Positions 28,422 to 37,927 of a stretch of 64,000 bases of DNA are shown here, one piece after another. Both the position numbers and the translations under genes were made by a program. Below the pieces are notes generated by a model that was given only the letters and a program-made list of their open reading frames with translations, was not told where the DNA came from and made no database searches. Source of the stretch: F1-80-MAGs062 sp046345315 (GTDB taxonomy: Bacteria; Planctomycetota; Planctomycetia; Planctomycetales; Planctomycetaceae); NCBI GenBank assembly GCA_046345315.1, contig JBKDKA010000217.1, positions 35,234 through 99,233 of the forward strand. Reading direction: 5' to 3'. Within the stretch, counting starts at the first letter, position 1. Every line of letters begins with the position of its first letter.

Positions 28422-29246
28422 ATGAAACTGGCTCTCTCTGTTCGAATCGCCGAAACAGACTGCAAAACAAAACTGACGGTACCGCCGGATCAATTGTTTG
28501 ACCTCGCAGTCAGCCTGGGATATTCCGCAGTCTGTATGCGTGCCAGCGCGGCCGGCATCGGCACTCCTCGCGAAGAACTCCGGCGAATCCGGGAATCAAT
28601 TCAAAACGCCGGCCTGACTGTTTCCATGGTGACAGCAGACTTTGACGTCCCGCTGAACAACGACAATGGTCCGGCCAGTCTGAAGAACATCACGCCGACT
28701 CTGGATGTTGCTGAGTCACTCGGCAGCGACCTCGTGCGTGTCTGCCTCAAGAAGGACAGCGATATTCCTGCGGCACAGCGAGCTGCCGATGAAGCCGCCG
28801 AACGAAACATTCGTCTCGCCCATCAGTGTCACACAACAACACTCTTCGAAACGGTTGACTCCTGCGTCAGCGTTCTGAAAGCCATCAATCGCTCCAACTT
28901 CGGCATCATTTACGAACCTGCCAACCTGATGCTTTGTGGTCAGCCCTACGGTGAAGAAACTCTGAAGCGGCTCAGCCCGTGGCTGATGAACGTCTATGTT
29001 CAGAATCATCGACTGGATCCCGACGGTCCTGAATCACTGGAAACGTGGTGCCTCGGAATGCGAACATTTCATCACCTTCCGATCTGGGAATCCGGTGGTG
29101 TCAACTTTCCGGAGGTAATCCGTGCTCTGAAAGCCATCCATTACCAGGGACATGTCACTGTTCATCAGGCTTATGCAAATCTGATGGGGCCAGAAGATGC
29201 CGCTTCCGGAACAGCTCAATATCTACGTCAGTTGATTGCGGAATGA
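28422..29246 (+). CDS. TIM-barrel sugar phosphate isomerase/epimerase-like protein
   Basis: Predicted 274-aa xylose isomerase-like TIM-barrel protein. I took the ATG at 28422 (MKLALSVRIAE), 16 bp after the SDR stop, although an in-frame ATG exists at 28380 within that gene. Barrel features include FDLAVSLGYSAVCMRAS near the N-terminus, LGSDLVRVC, NIRLAHQCHTT (metal-ligand histidine region), FGIIYEPANLMLCG (Glu ligand region) and the C-terminal GHVTVHQAYA. Members isomerise or epimerise sugars and related polyols. It sits between an SDR and the amidohydrolase-aminotransferase fusion. Confidence 0.88.
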   Translation: MKLALSVRIAETDCKTKLTVPPDQLFDLAVSLGYSAVCMRASAAGIGTPREELRRIRESIQNAGLTVSMVTADFDVPLNNDNGPASLKNITPTLDVAESLGSDLVRVCLKKDSDIPAAQRAADEAAERNIRLAHQCHTTTLFETVDSCVSVLKAINRSNFGIIYEPANLMLCGQPYGEETLKRLSPWLMNVYVQNHRLDPDGPESLETWCLGMRTFHHLPIWESGGVNFPEVIRALKAIHYQGHVTVHQAYANLMGPEDAASGTAQYLRQLIAE

Positions 29247-29355
29247 ATTGGTCAATCTCGTGGAGTTCGAAGCATCGTCAGACCCCGGTCACTGAACGAT
29301 CACTGGAAAGCTCAGGTCCGTTTCGGAAGTCAATTCGACAGCAGGGCACAGATTC

Positions 29356-31788
29356 ATGAAGAGCAGCCTCAATCCAGGGGAAAACATTCCGGCACCGACT
29401 CTGAGTCTGCTGAAAGGAGTTTCGCCCGAATACTTTCATTATCAGGATTCTGATCGTGAACTCTTCAGGAACAAACTTCGCTCGTTTGTGCCTCCTGATG
29501 CCTTTGATGTCCACGCTCATATTTACGACATCCGCCATATCCTGCCTGTGTCAGACGGAAACACTCCCTCGTTGATCATGGATGCCGCTTCCGCAGAGAT
29601 TGATCACAGACAACTCCTAAGCTGTATGGAACAGTGGATGGAAGACCGTGTTGTGCGAAACGGTCTGTACTTTCCGTTTCCCGCCCGAAATCTGAACTGT
29701 CCGGAATCCAATGAGTTTCTTGCAAAGGCCATCAGAAACTCTCCCGGATCACGAGGCCTGATGATGGTCAGTCCCGATGACAACCCGGCGGACGTGGAAG
29801 CGCAGCTCACACGCCACGGGTTCGTCGGATTCAAAGTTTACCACGTGTTCGCTCACCGACAGGAAACGTTTCAGGCGGAGCAGGGGGAGTTCCTGCCGGA
29901 GTGGCTGTGGGAAATCGCGGATCGCAGAGGTCTGGCGATCATGATGCACATGGTTCTCTCCCGGGCACTCAGCGATCCACGCAACCTTTCGTATATAAGA
30001 CGATCATGTCTTCGCTATCCGAATGCTCGCCTGATCCTTGCTCACGCCGCCCGCGGGTTCAACGCCGGACATACCGTCGATGCAATCGATGGTCTGCGAG
30101 GCCTGCCGAACGTCTACTTTGATACGTCAGCTGTCTGTGAGCCCACCGCAATGGAAGCGATCATCCGCGCATTCGGTGTGACTCGTCTGATGTACGGCAG
30201 TGATTTTCCGGTTTCTGAATGCCGAGGTCGCAGCCTGTCTGTGGGTGACGGTTTCTTCTGGATCTATGACAACAACACCGAATGGTCCGGCTGGCTCCAC
30301 GCTTCACCACAGCTCATCGGTCTCGAATCGCTGCTGTCTGTCCGTCAGGCCTGCCGCACGATGCATCTCACGGATTCGGACGTGGAACGTATCTTTCGCA
30401 CCAATGCGATGGAACTTCTGGGAATGCATCAGGCGGACACTGAGATTGTTCAGGATCAGTATCGACACGCAAAGAGTCTCATCCCGGGCGGGACGCAGCT
30501 TCTCAGCAAACGACCTGAAATGTTTGCTCCGGAACAATGGCCGGCTTATTTCGAACAGGCGATCGGATGTGAAGTCATTGACACAGCCGGGCGCCGTCTC
30601 ATCGACATGTCGCACTGCGGGATTCTTTCGTGCATCCTCGGTTTCGCTGACCCGGACGTGAATGCTGCAGTCATTCGGCGAGTAACACTTGGAAACATGG
30701 CGACACAGCAGACACGCGATGAGGTTCAACTCGCTGAACTGCTGACAGAAATTCATCCATGGGCAGATCAGGCTCGCTTTGCCCGTTGCGGAGGAGAATC
30801 CATGTCGGTCGCCGTTCGAATCGCTCGGACGGCCACCGGAAAGAACCGAATCGCAGTCTGTGGATACCATGGCTGGCAGGACTGGTACCTCGCCGCGAAT
30901 CTGCCGTCACGCTCACCATCCGGCACCCCGGCAGAAAGCACATCACACAGAAAACTCGACGAACACCTGCTGCCCGGCCTTCAGCCTGCCGGTGTTCCGG
31001 AAGGACTTGCCGGAACCGTCGTCACGTTCCGTTACAATCAGCTGGAGGAGCTCGATCGTGCCATCGCGGAGTGTGGTGATGACCTCGCGGCGATTGTCAT
31101 GGAACCGACACGCAGCACAGACCCGCAACAAGGATTCCTGGAGGGCGTTCGCGAACGAGCAACGCGTCTTGGAATCCCGCTGATCTTTGATGAGATTTCA
31201 TCGGGATGGAGACTCTGCCTGGGTGGTGCACATCGACTGTATGGTGTTGACCCGGACATCGCGGTGTTTGCAAAAGCGCTCGGCAACGGCTTTGCCATGG
31301 GTGCGGTGATCGGCCGACGCGAAGTCATGCAGGCGGCTCAGGATTCTTTCATCTCCAGCACCTTCTGGACGGAAGGCGTCGGCCCGGCAGCCGCTGTCGC
31401 ATGCATCCGAAAAATGATGAGAGTGAACGTTCCGGCCCATCTTGCTGAAATGGGATCGCTCGTCATGGAAGGCTGGAAGAACCTCGCCGCTCGCCACAAC
31501 CTGCGTGTGAATATCGGTGGGCGCCCGGCCTCCTGCAGCCTGAGCTTCGCACATCCGCAGAGCGCCGCGATCATGACGCTGATGACCACTCGCATGCTGG
31601 AGCACGGTTACCTCGTCGCAGCGAGCTGCTCCCTGACAATGGCTCATCAGAAACATCATGTCGAAGGGTATCTGCATGCCCTTGATCAGGTGTTCGCGGA
31701 GATCGCCGAAGCCATCGCGGCTGATGACATCATGGCAAGACTGAAGGGGCCCGTTAAACACTCAGCGTTCAGTCGTCTCGTCGACTGA
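29356..31788 (+). CDS. Fusion protein: amidohydrolase-2 domain + class III aminotransferase
   Basis: Predicted 810-aa two-domain enzyme. Residues about 47-355 form an amidohydrolase-2 TIM barrel with metal-site residues in DVHAHIYD (H53, H55), MMHM (H198), LILAHAARG (H230) and MYGSDFPVS (D283). Residues about 365-800 form a PLP-dependent class III aminotransferase resembling glutamate-1-semialdehyde aminomutase: LIPGGTQLLSKRP, RCGGESMSVAVRIAR, YHGWQDWY, IFDEISSGWR (D612) and the PLP lysine in FAKALGNGFAMGA (K640). The reading frame is continuous with a short linker. The combination suggests hydrolysis or decarboxylation of a substrate that is then aminated. The substrate is unknown. Confidence 0.9.
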   Translation: MKSSLNPGENIPAPTLSLLKGVSPEYFHYQDSDRELFRNKLRSFVPPDAFDVHAHIYDIRHILPVSDGNTPSLIMDAASAEIDHRQLLSCMEQWMEDRVVRNGLYFPFPARNLNCPESNEFLAKAIRNSPGSRGLMMVSPDDNPADVEAQLTRHGFVGFKVYHVFAHRQETFQAEQGEFLPEWLWEIADRRGLAIMMHMVLSRALSDPRNLSYIRRSCLRYPNARLILAHAARGFNAGHTVDAIDGLRGLPNVYFDTSAVCEPTAMEAIIRAFGVTRLMYGSDFPVSECRGRSLSVGDGFFWIYDNNTEWSGWLHASPQLIGLESLLSVRQACRTMHLTDSDVERIFRTNAMELLGMHQADTEIVQDQYRHAKSLIPGGTQLLSKRPEMFAPEQWPAYFEQAIGCEVIDTAGRRLIDMSHCGILSCILGFADPDVNAAVIRRVTLGNMATQQTRDEVQLAELLTEIHPWADQARFARCGGESMSVAVRIARTATGKNRIAVCGYHGWQDWYLAANLPSRSPSGTPAESTSHRKLDEHLLPGLQPAGVPEGLAGTVVTFRYNQLEELDRAIAECGDDLAAIVMEPTRSTDPQQGFLEGVRERATRLGIPLIFDEISSGWRLCLGGAHRLYGVDPDIAVFAKALGNGFAMGAVIGRREVMQAAQDSFISSTFWTEGVGPAAAVACIRKMMRVNVPAHLAEMGSLVMEGWKNLAARHNLRVNIGGRPASCSLSFAHPQSAAIMTLMTTRMLEHGYLVAASCSLTMAHQKHHVEGYLHALDQVFAEIAEAIAADDIMARLKGPVKHSAFSRLVD

Positions 31789-31799
31789 ACAGTCACTCG

Positions 31800-32609
31800 T
31801 CACCAGTGCATCACCTGACCACCGTCCACATTGATTGTCTGTCCGGTAATCTGAGATGCACGTGGTGAAGCAAGAAACACCACCATGGCAGCGATATCTT
31901 CCGGGGTCTGCCAGCGACCAAGCGGAACGACAGAACGAATCTTCTGAGATGCCCATTCGTCGTAGCTGAGCTTCTGTTCTTCGGGCTGCCTTTCGTTCCA
32001 GGTCATCCAGACGGAACGATTAAGCGGTGTCTGCACCATCCCCGGATTGACGACGTTCACGCGGATCGAGCTCGCAGCAAGATCTTTCGCCATACACTGC
32101 GCAAAGTTCAGCATGGCTGCCTTCGAAGCGCTGTACGGCGGATCGGTCGATGATCCGATCTGACCGGCCACAGAGCCGATCATCGTGATCGATCCGAACC
32201 GACGCTCAGTCATGACCGGTACGACAGCGTGTGCCACATTCACCATTCCGAGGATGTTGACATCCAGTACCTTTCTCCAGTCATCAGGTTTCAGACTGGT
32301 AAATGGAAAGCCGAACTTCCCGGATGGTATCGCAGCCGCATGAACAACATGGCAGATCCCGCCTCCCAGGCGCTCAGTCGCAGCAACGGCGTCACACACC
32401 ACGTCGTAACGACTGACATCAACATTCATTCCACTCGCCGAAATCTCAAACTCTGTTTCCAGAGCGGCTGCCACTTTGCTGGATTCTTCGGAGGTATCCC
32501 AGATGACAACCTGAGCTCCCTCCTGAGCGAACTCGCGAGCACACGCGAGGCCGATTCCTGAGGCACCACCGGTCACGACGACAGTCTGATCGTTCAGATC
32601 CAGTTTCAT
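31800..32609 (-). CDS. Short-chain dehydrogenase/reductase
   Basis: Predicted 269-aa SDR. The cofactor motif is VVTGGASGIGLACAREFA, followed by an Asp-containing strand (VVIWD) that favours NAD. The catalytic YSASKAAM segment, SITMIGSVAG serine strand and C-terminal ITGQTINVDGGQVMHW are intact. It ends 11 bp from the convergent fusion gene, with no terminator visible between them. It probably belongs to the same metabolic cluster, but is transcribed from a separate promoter near the repeat element at 32.7 kb. Confidence 0.93.
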   Translation of the reverse strand: MKLDLNDQTVVVTGGASGIGLACAREFAQEGAQVVIWDTSEESSKVAAALETEFEISASGMNVDVSRYDVVCDAVAATERLGGGICHVVHAAAIPSGKFGFPFTSLKPDDWRKVLDVNILGMVNVAHAVVPVMTERRFGSITMIGSVAGQIGSSTDPPYSASKAAMLNFAQCMAKDLAASSIRVNVVNPGMVQTPLNRSVWMTWNERQPEEQKLSYDEWASQKIRSVVPLGRWQTPEDIAAMVVFLASPRASQITGQTINVDGGQVMHW

Positions 32610-32678
32610 TTTTCAGTCAGCTCACAGACTTTCAGTCATCATCAGTACAGAAAGAAGGCGCTTTTGGTAGATGCGGCT

Positions 32679-32762
32679 TCGAAACCGGGGATGGCTCCCG
32701 ACGGATGACGTATTTTCCCACAAATCTGCAACTTACAAAGGTGCCTGTCCCGGTTTTGAAAT
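32679..32762. repeat. Dispersed intergenic repeat, copy A
   Basis: An 84-bp element between the convergent/divergent genes at 32.6 and 32.8 kb. The left end (TCGAAACCGGGGATGGCTCC) and right end (GTGCCTGTCCCGGTTTTGAA) form imperfect inverted repeats. The interior (GTATTTTCCC, CAAATCTGCAAC) aligns with copy B at 44751, so the copies share more than their ends. It encodes nothing obvious. Confidence 0.8.
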
Positions 32763-32828
32763 ACTACGGAGTTGTTTCATGATACCGACTGCCGTTAAAA
32801 TTCGGAGTCCCGCCAGAACTCTCCCCGA

Positions 32829-35429
32829 ATGGTTTCCGGAATCATGAACCAGCCTTTGAACTCATTTCGACTGATTCGTCATGTTCGTCATGAGTTCATC
32901 CGATGCCTCGTTCTGGTATCGCTCGTCAGCTCCGGACGGCTGGCAGCTGCAGAGAACGCTCCTGTACTTGAGACGGTTTTCCCTGCTGGAGCATCCGCCG
33001 GCACAACAACGGAAGTCACGCTCAACGGAACCCGTCTCGAGAATCTGAAGTCACTTCACACGAGCATTCCGTCGGCGTCAATCAAGCTGATGGAAGGCGG
33101 CAGGGCATCGATAACAGTACCGGAGAATGTACTGCCAGGATTTTACGATCTTCAGGCCGTCTCTGAGTCCGGAATCAGCAACGTTCGCACGTTCGCTGTC
33201 AGCAGATTTTCGGAGATCACGGAAGCTGAGCCGAACGACCAGAAAGAGAATGCCAACATCGTTGCTTCTGATTCTTCTCGCTTCCGCACCGTCATCAATG
33301 GCCGAATCAATACTCCGGGAGATCGAGACTCTTTCAGTTTCAGCGCAGACGCAGGAAGCCGGATCGTTTTCGACTGCATCGCGGAGCGGATTGATTCCCG
33401 TCTCCGAGCAGTTCTTGAGATCATTGATAGTTCGGGAAAACAGGTTGCAGTCAACCGTGGGCTCTACGGATCTGATGCAATGATCGATTTCGTCGTACCA
33501 AGTTCTGGCCCATTCGTCGTACGTGTTCAGGACCTGGTCTCTTCAGGCAGTGCAGACCATTACTATCGACTTGAAATCGATCAGGGACCGCGAGTTGCTT
33601 TTGTATTCCCTGACGCGGTTCAGGAAGGAAAGGATGCTGAAGTAAGTCTTGTCGGATGGAACCTCTCTAGCCCGAACCAGGAAGGCTCACCTCGAGTATC
33701 CGGTGTAATCACGAAATCATCCGGAGCCGCAGAGTTCGAAACGACTGCGATGAAGATCTCCACATCGGAGGCTGTGCCCTCATCGCGGCTCAGTTCTCTG
33801 GTCGCACCGACGCAGGCCGGACTCTCATCGATTGCTGTCGGTGTCCCGAATACAGACACCATCTGCCACGTTAATCTGACAGATGCTCCCGTCTTTTGTG
33901 TACCACCGCCTTCAGTCGAATCCGAGGACAATTCATCCGCCACCAATGCTCTGCAGGTAACTGTTCCCGTTGACATCTGCGGACAACTGTCGCGACTGAA
34001 CAAAGACCATTGGTTTCGTCTGCCGGCCAGGCGTGGAGAAGTTTTTTCGTTTGATGTTCTGGCTGACAGAATCGGATCACCTCTTGATCCCGAAATCACC
34101 ATTTTCGATTCATCGGGAGCCAGGCGGCTGATTCAGTTCAGCGATGCAGTGCGGAATCCCGCTGGCGCAAAGTTACCTCTGAACCATCTTGACGCAGCCG
34201 GCGAATGGACCGCTCCAGACGATGGAGACTATCTCATTCAGCTGCGCAACCTGTCGGGTGGATCGGTCGACGATCCACGTCGCATCTACCGGATGAAGCT
34301 GAGACGTCGAGAATCATCGCTGCAGGTGCTTGCCCTGCCGAGATCCGATTCAGCGGCCGGACTGAATCTGGCGCCTGGTGGTACCACGGTGCTGGATCTT
34401 TACGCTCTTCGCAGTGAAGCGATGAATGAATCTGTTCGAGTCCGAGCTCTGGACCTGCCTTCAGGAATTTCATGCCCCGATGTCTGGTTTGGTCCGAAAT
34501 CGGATCATGCGACTCTGACCATCTCCGCAGTTCCCGGTCGGAGTGCAGAAGTAACGGAACTGAAACTGGAAGCCTGCGCTGTCGACAGTAACGACTCCGT
34601 TGACAGCAATGACTCAGAAGTCTTTCAATGTCGGGTACGGGGAGCCGTCGCCCTTCGAGGCGGTCATCCGATCGGGCGTGCTCGACTGACAGACCGAATG
34701 ACGCTCATGATCACAGGCGCAGCATCATCGACGTCGGTATCGCTGCAGGCATCCGTCGACAGCGAGCTGCAGCATCATCTTTATGGAAACCTGCTGCTTC
34801 GATATTCCCCCGGGAGTGTTCTTGATATCAAGGTTCAGGCCAGCAGCACCGGCACTCAGCTTTCGGCTCCGATTTATCTGACCGCTGATGGACTGACACC
34901 ACTGATACAGCAGCAGACCGCTGAGATTCCCGCTGGTCAGTCCACTGGTCATCTCAGTTTTTATCTGCCACCGGGCATTCCATCAGGACATTACTCACTC
35001 GTGATTCGCGGCACGACGAGTGTTCCAACTTCGGATCAGAAAACGACTGCGATTCAACTATTCAGCAATGTCGTTTCCTTCGAAGTCACAGAACCTGCTT
35101 TTCTTGTCTCTATTGACCCGTTTGCACCGAGGAAAGCGCGGCGAGGTGAGACGATCCAGATCACTTACCGCGCAGAACGACGGAATGGATTCATCGGAAA
35201 AATGCATACGGAACTGGCGGTGCCGGGTATTGTGACTGATGTTCCAGGAATTCGAGGACGTGGTGAAACATTCACGGGCCAGAGTGATACAGGCTCACTT
35301 CAGATTGTCGTCAACGATGACGCGCCCCTTGGAAAGCAGCCATTTCTGAGATTCTTCACCGTCGGTGTGCTTGAAGATGAACCCACATGGTTTGGCGGCA
35401 GTTTTGTTGAACTCGAGATTGTGGAATGA
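32829..35429 (+). CDS. Exported PPC-domain protein
   Basis: Predicted 866-aa exported protein. A signal-type segment (LVLVSLVSSGRLAAAEN) follows a long basic N-terminus; an internal ATG at 32844 is an alternative start. Next come an IPT/TIG-like Ig domain (LETVFPAGASAGTTTEVTLN), a first PPC beta-sandwich (INGRINTPGDRDSFSFSADA) and a second PPC domain (CGQLSRLNKDHWFRLPARRG). In planctomycetes such proteins typically precede cytochrome/DUF1549 and DUF1501 genes, as here. A small tandem duplication, VDSNDS repeated, lies near 34585-34620. The function is unknown, probably cell-surface or periplasmic binding. Confidence 0.88.
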   Translation: MVSGIMNQPLNSFRLIRHVRHEFIRCLVLVSLVSSGRLAAAENAPVLETVFPAGASAGTTTEVTLNGTRLENLKSLHTSIPSASIKLMEGGRASITVPENVLPGFYDLQAVSESGISNVRTFAVSRFSEITEAEPNDQKENANIVASDSSRFRTVINGRINTPGDRDSFSFSADAGSRIVFDCIAERIDSRLRAVLEIIDSSGKQVAVNRGLYGSDAMIDFVVPSSGPFVVRVQDLVSSGSADHYYRLEIDQGPRVAFVFPDAVQEGKDAEVSLVGWNLSSPNQEGSPRVSGVITKSSGAAEFETTAMKISTSEAVPSSRLSSLVAPTQAGLSSIAVGVPNTDTICHVNLTDAPVFCVPPPSVESEDNSSATNALQVTVPVDICGQLSRLNKDHWFRLPARRGEVFSFDVLADRIGSPLDPEITIFDSSGARRLIQFSDAVRNPAGAKLPLNHLDAAGEWTAPDDGDYLIQLRNLSGGSVDDPRRIYRMKLRRRESSLQVLALPRSDSAAGLNLAPGGTTVLDLYALRSEAMNESVRVRALDLPSGISCPDVWFGPKSDHATLTISAVPGRSAEVTELKLEACAVDSNDSVDSNDSEVFQCRVRGAVALRGGHPIGRARLTDRMTLMITGAASSTSVSLQASVDSELQHHLYGNLLLRYSPGSVLDIKVQASSTGTQLSAPIYLTADGLTPLIQQQTAEIPAGQSTGHLSFYLPPGIPSGHYSLVIRGTTSVPTSDQKTTAIQLFSNVVSFEVTEPAFLVSIDPFAPRKARRGETIQITYRAERRNGFIGKMHTELAVPGIVTDVPGIRGRGETFTGQSDTGSLQIVVNDDAPLGKQPFLRFFTVGVLEDEPTWFGGSFVELEIVE

Positions 35430-35443
35430 GGAGGATCCGCGGA

Positions 35444-37885
35444 ATGACTGAACGCCATTCTTTGATCACCCGAGTGACTGACGACGTCTCACGGACAGAA
35501 TTCGAACATGCGCGCAGCATCCCTTCGAACACATACGCGGAGACCCGGCTCATCGTGACTTCGTGGTCTCTCCCGGACCTTCGTGTACGGATTCATACAG
35601 CATTCGGAAACACTCGACGGTTAATCGCTGCCGTGTCATTTCTGCTGATCGCCTGTTTCTCGTGTGGAGTCTGCTCCGCAAACGACGACGGAGCAATTGA
35701 CGGTGTTTCTGATTCGTCGAAGCCATTACCTGCGATTCGCTTCACGACGGACGTCGTTCCGATACTGACTCGACTGAGCTGCAATAGCGGAGGGTGTCAC
35801 GGCAAGGCCACCGGGCAGAATGGTTTCCGACTGTCGCTTCTCGGTTTCGAGCCGGATTTCGATTACGAAGCGATCGTTCATGAGTCGCGCGGTCGACGTT
35901 TGTTTCCTGCTGCGCCGGAACTCAGCCTGTTGCTGAGGAAAGCAACGGCAGAATTGCCTCACGGTGGCGGCAAAAGACTTCAGGTCAATTCAGAGGACTA
36001 TCGGATTCTTCGACAGTGGATCGCTGATGGAACGCCGGCTCCGTCTGTCAACGACCCGACCGTCACGAGGATTGAAATCAGTCCCGGCGACCAGATCATG
36101 GACTCGAAGGCTGAACTCACGCTGAAAGTCACGGCATATTTTTCCGATGGCACTTCGAGAGACGTGACTCATCAGGCTTCATTCGAGTCCAATGAACCTG
36201 AGATCGCGGAAGTCAGTCCGGAAGGACACGTCACTCGCACGTCACGACGTGGACTGGCAGCCGTGATGGCTCGCTTCGGTGAACAGATCGACCAGATTCA
36301 GATTACCGTTCCGTTTTCAGTCAACGCGAGTGATGCCGAAGCATTTTCAATAAAGCTCAGTGAGCTGAAGAAATCGCTGTCCAGATCTCCAATGGATGAG
36401 TTTCTGTTTGCTCAGTGGAACAGAATGCAGGTACTGCCGTCTTCATTCGCGACAGATGCGGAGTTCGTTCGACGTGCCTCCATTGACGTCTGTGGAACGT
36501 TGCCGACACGCGAAGAAGTGGAACGTTTCGTTGCTGATTCTGATCCGCAGAAACATTCTCAACTGATCTCTGAACTGCTGAAGCGTCCGGAACATGCCTC
36601 ATATTTTGCTCTGAAATGGGCTGATATTCTGCAGAACCGAGGTGCCGGTTATGCCACCAGTCAGCAGCGAGCCGGCACGACGCTGTTCGCCGGCTGGATT
36701 CGGGATTCGATTGCATCCAACAAACCTTATGATCAGTTCGTTGAAGAAATCCTGACTGCTACGGGCGCTCAGTCAGAAAACCCTGCGACACTCTGGTACC
36801 GCACAGTTCGAAAGCCTCAGGAGTATGTCGAATCGGTTGCACAGGCGTTTCTGGGGATGCGAATCCAGTGTGCTCAGTGCCATCATCATCCGGCTGAACG
36901 CTGGAGCCAGGCCGATTACTACCGACTTGCCGCGGTATTCTCCCGTGTGGCGAGAAAAGGTGGGTTCGCTGATGCAGAAGTGCCTACCGATGAAATCATA
37001 TTTGTCAGAAAGACTGCCGATACGCGACATCCTCGCACTGGTGAAATTCTTGAGCCAGCTCCGCCGGGAGGTACTGCTTTCGCCATTACCGAGCAGGAAG
37101 ATCCTCGCGTCCATTTCACAAGATGGATGACGTCACCGGAGAATCCGTACTTCGCAAGAACGATCGTCAACCGGATGTGGGCTCATTTCATGGGACGCGG
37201 TTTGGTCCATCCGATCGATGATGCTCGCAGCACCAATCCTCCGGTCAATCCTGAGTTACTGGATGCTCTTGCGGCAGATTTCGTTTCCAGTGGATTCGAC
37301 ATGCATCACCTGATCAGAACAATCACGGCGACCTTCAGCTACAGACTTTCGTCATCACCTTCAGAGAACAACAGCGAAGACACGCAGACGTTTGCCCGAT
37401 TCTATCCAAGACGAATGACTGCAGAAGTTCTGCTGGATGGATTCAGTCAGATCCTGAACGTGCCGACGGAGTTTCCGGGAGGGCAGGGCAGCTTTCCGCT
37501 GGGGACAAGAGCGATTGACCTGCCCGACGAGAATGTCGCAGCCGGGTTTCTGGATGTGTTTGGTCGCCCAGGACGACTGACTGCCTGTGAGTGCGAACGA
37601 GTCGACGCACCGGCTCTCCCGCAGGCGCTGGAGCTCGTCAACTCCACCGAGATTCATCGTAAGCTGACTCATCCGGAAGGCTACGCCAGTGAGCTGGCAA
37701 GAAGCAGTCTTTCCAACTCAGAGATTGCTGATCAGGTATTTCTGAGGATACTCTGTCGGGCACCGGATGAACGTGAAAAACAGGTCACGATTGAGTTTCT
37801 TGACTCACAGAAAGACCGTGCTGAAGCGTGCCGTTCCCTCTTGTGGTCGCTGCTTGCGACGAACGAGTTTCTTTTTAATCACTGA
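35444..37885 (+). CDS. Planctomycete cytochrome-c / Big2 / DUF1549-DUF1553 protein
   Basis: Predicted 813-aa exported protein. The ATG at 35444 has GGAGG nine bases upstream; an ATG at 35426 overlaps the previous stop. The signal segment (RRLIAAVSFLLIACFSCG) starts only about 55 residues in, so the real start could be later. Domains in order: PSCyt1 heme-type segment (CNSGGCHGKATGQNG, a CxxxxCH variant), an Ig-like Big2 domain (VTRIEISPGDQIMDSKAE), DUF1549 (SPMDEFLFAQWN) and DUF1553 (FARTIVNRMWAHFMGRGLV). The CAQCHHHP motif in the middle is also CxxCH. The family is planctomycete-enriched and of unknown function. Confidence 0.92.
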   Translation: MTERHSLITRVTDDVSRTEFEHARSIPSNTYAETRLIVTSWSLPDLRVRIHTAFGNTRRLIAAVSFLLIACFSCGVCSANDDGAIDGVSDSSKPLPAIRFTTDVVPILTRLSCNSGGCHGKATGQNGFRLSLLGFEPDFDYEAIVHESRGRRLFPAAPELSLLLRKATAELPHGGGKRLQVNSEDYRILRQWIADGTPAPSVNDPTVTRIEISPGDQIMDSKAELTLKVTAYFSDGTSRDVTHQASFESNEPEIAEVSPEGHVTRTSRRGLAAVMARFGEQIDQIQITVPFSVNASDAEAFSIKLSELKKSLSRSPMDEFLFAQWNRMQVLPSSFATDAEFVRRASIDVCGTLPTREEVERFVADSDPQKHSQLISELLKRPEHASYFALKWADILQNRGAGYATSQQRAGTTLFAGWIRDSIASNKPYDQFVEEILTATGAQSENPATLWYRTVRKPQEYVESVAQAFLGMRIQCAQCHHHPAERWSQADYYRLAAVFSRVARKGGFADAEVPTDEIIFVRKTADTRHPRTGEILEPAPPGGTAFAITEQEDPRVHFTRWMTSPENPYFARTIVNRMWAHFMGRGLVHPIDDARSTNPPVNPELLDALAADFVSSGFDMHHLIRTITATFSYRLSSSPSENNSEDTQTFARFYPRRMTAEVLLDGFSQILNVPTEFPGGQGSFPLGTRAIDLPDENVAAGFLDVFGRPGRLTACECERVDAPALPQALELVNSTEIHRKLTHPEGYASELARSSLSNSEIADQVFLRILCRAPDEREKQVTIEFLDSQKDRAEACRSLLWSLLATNEFLFNH

Positions 37886-37927
37886 CGTTTCGGTTGCCGG
37901 CAGAAGAGTCATTCTCGGAGATCTGAC

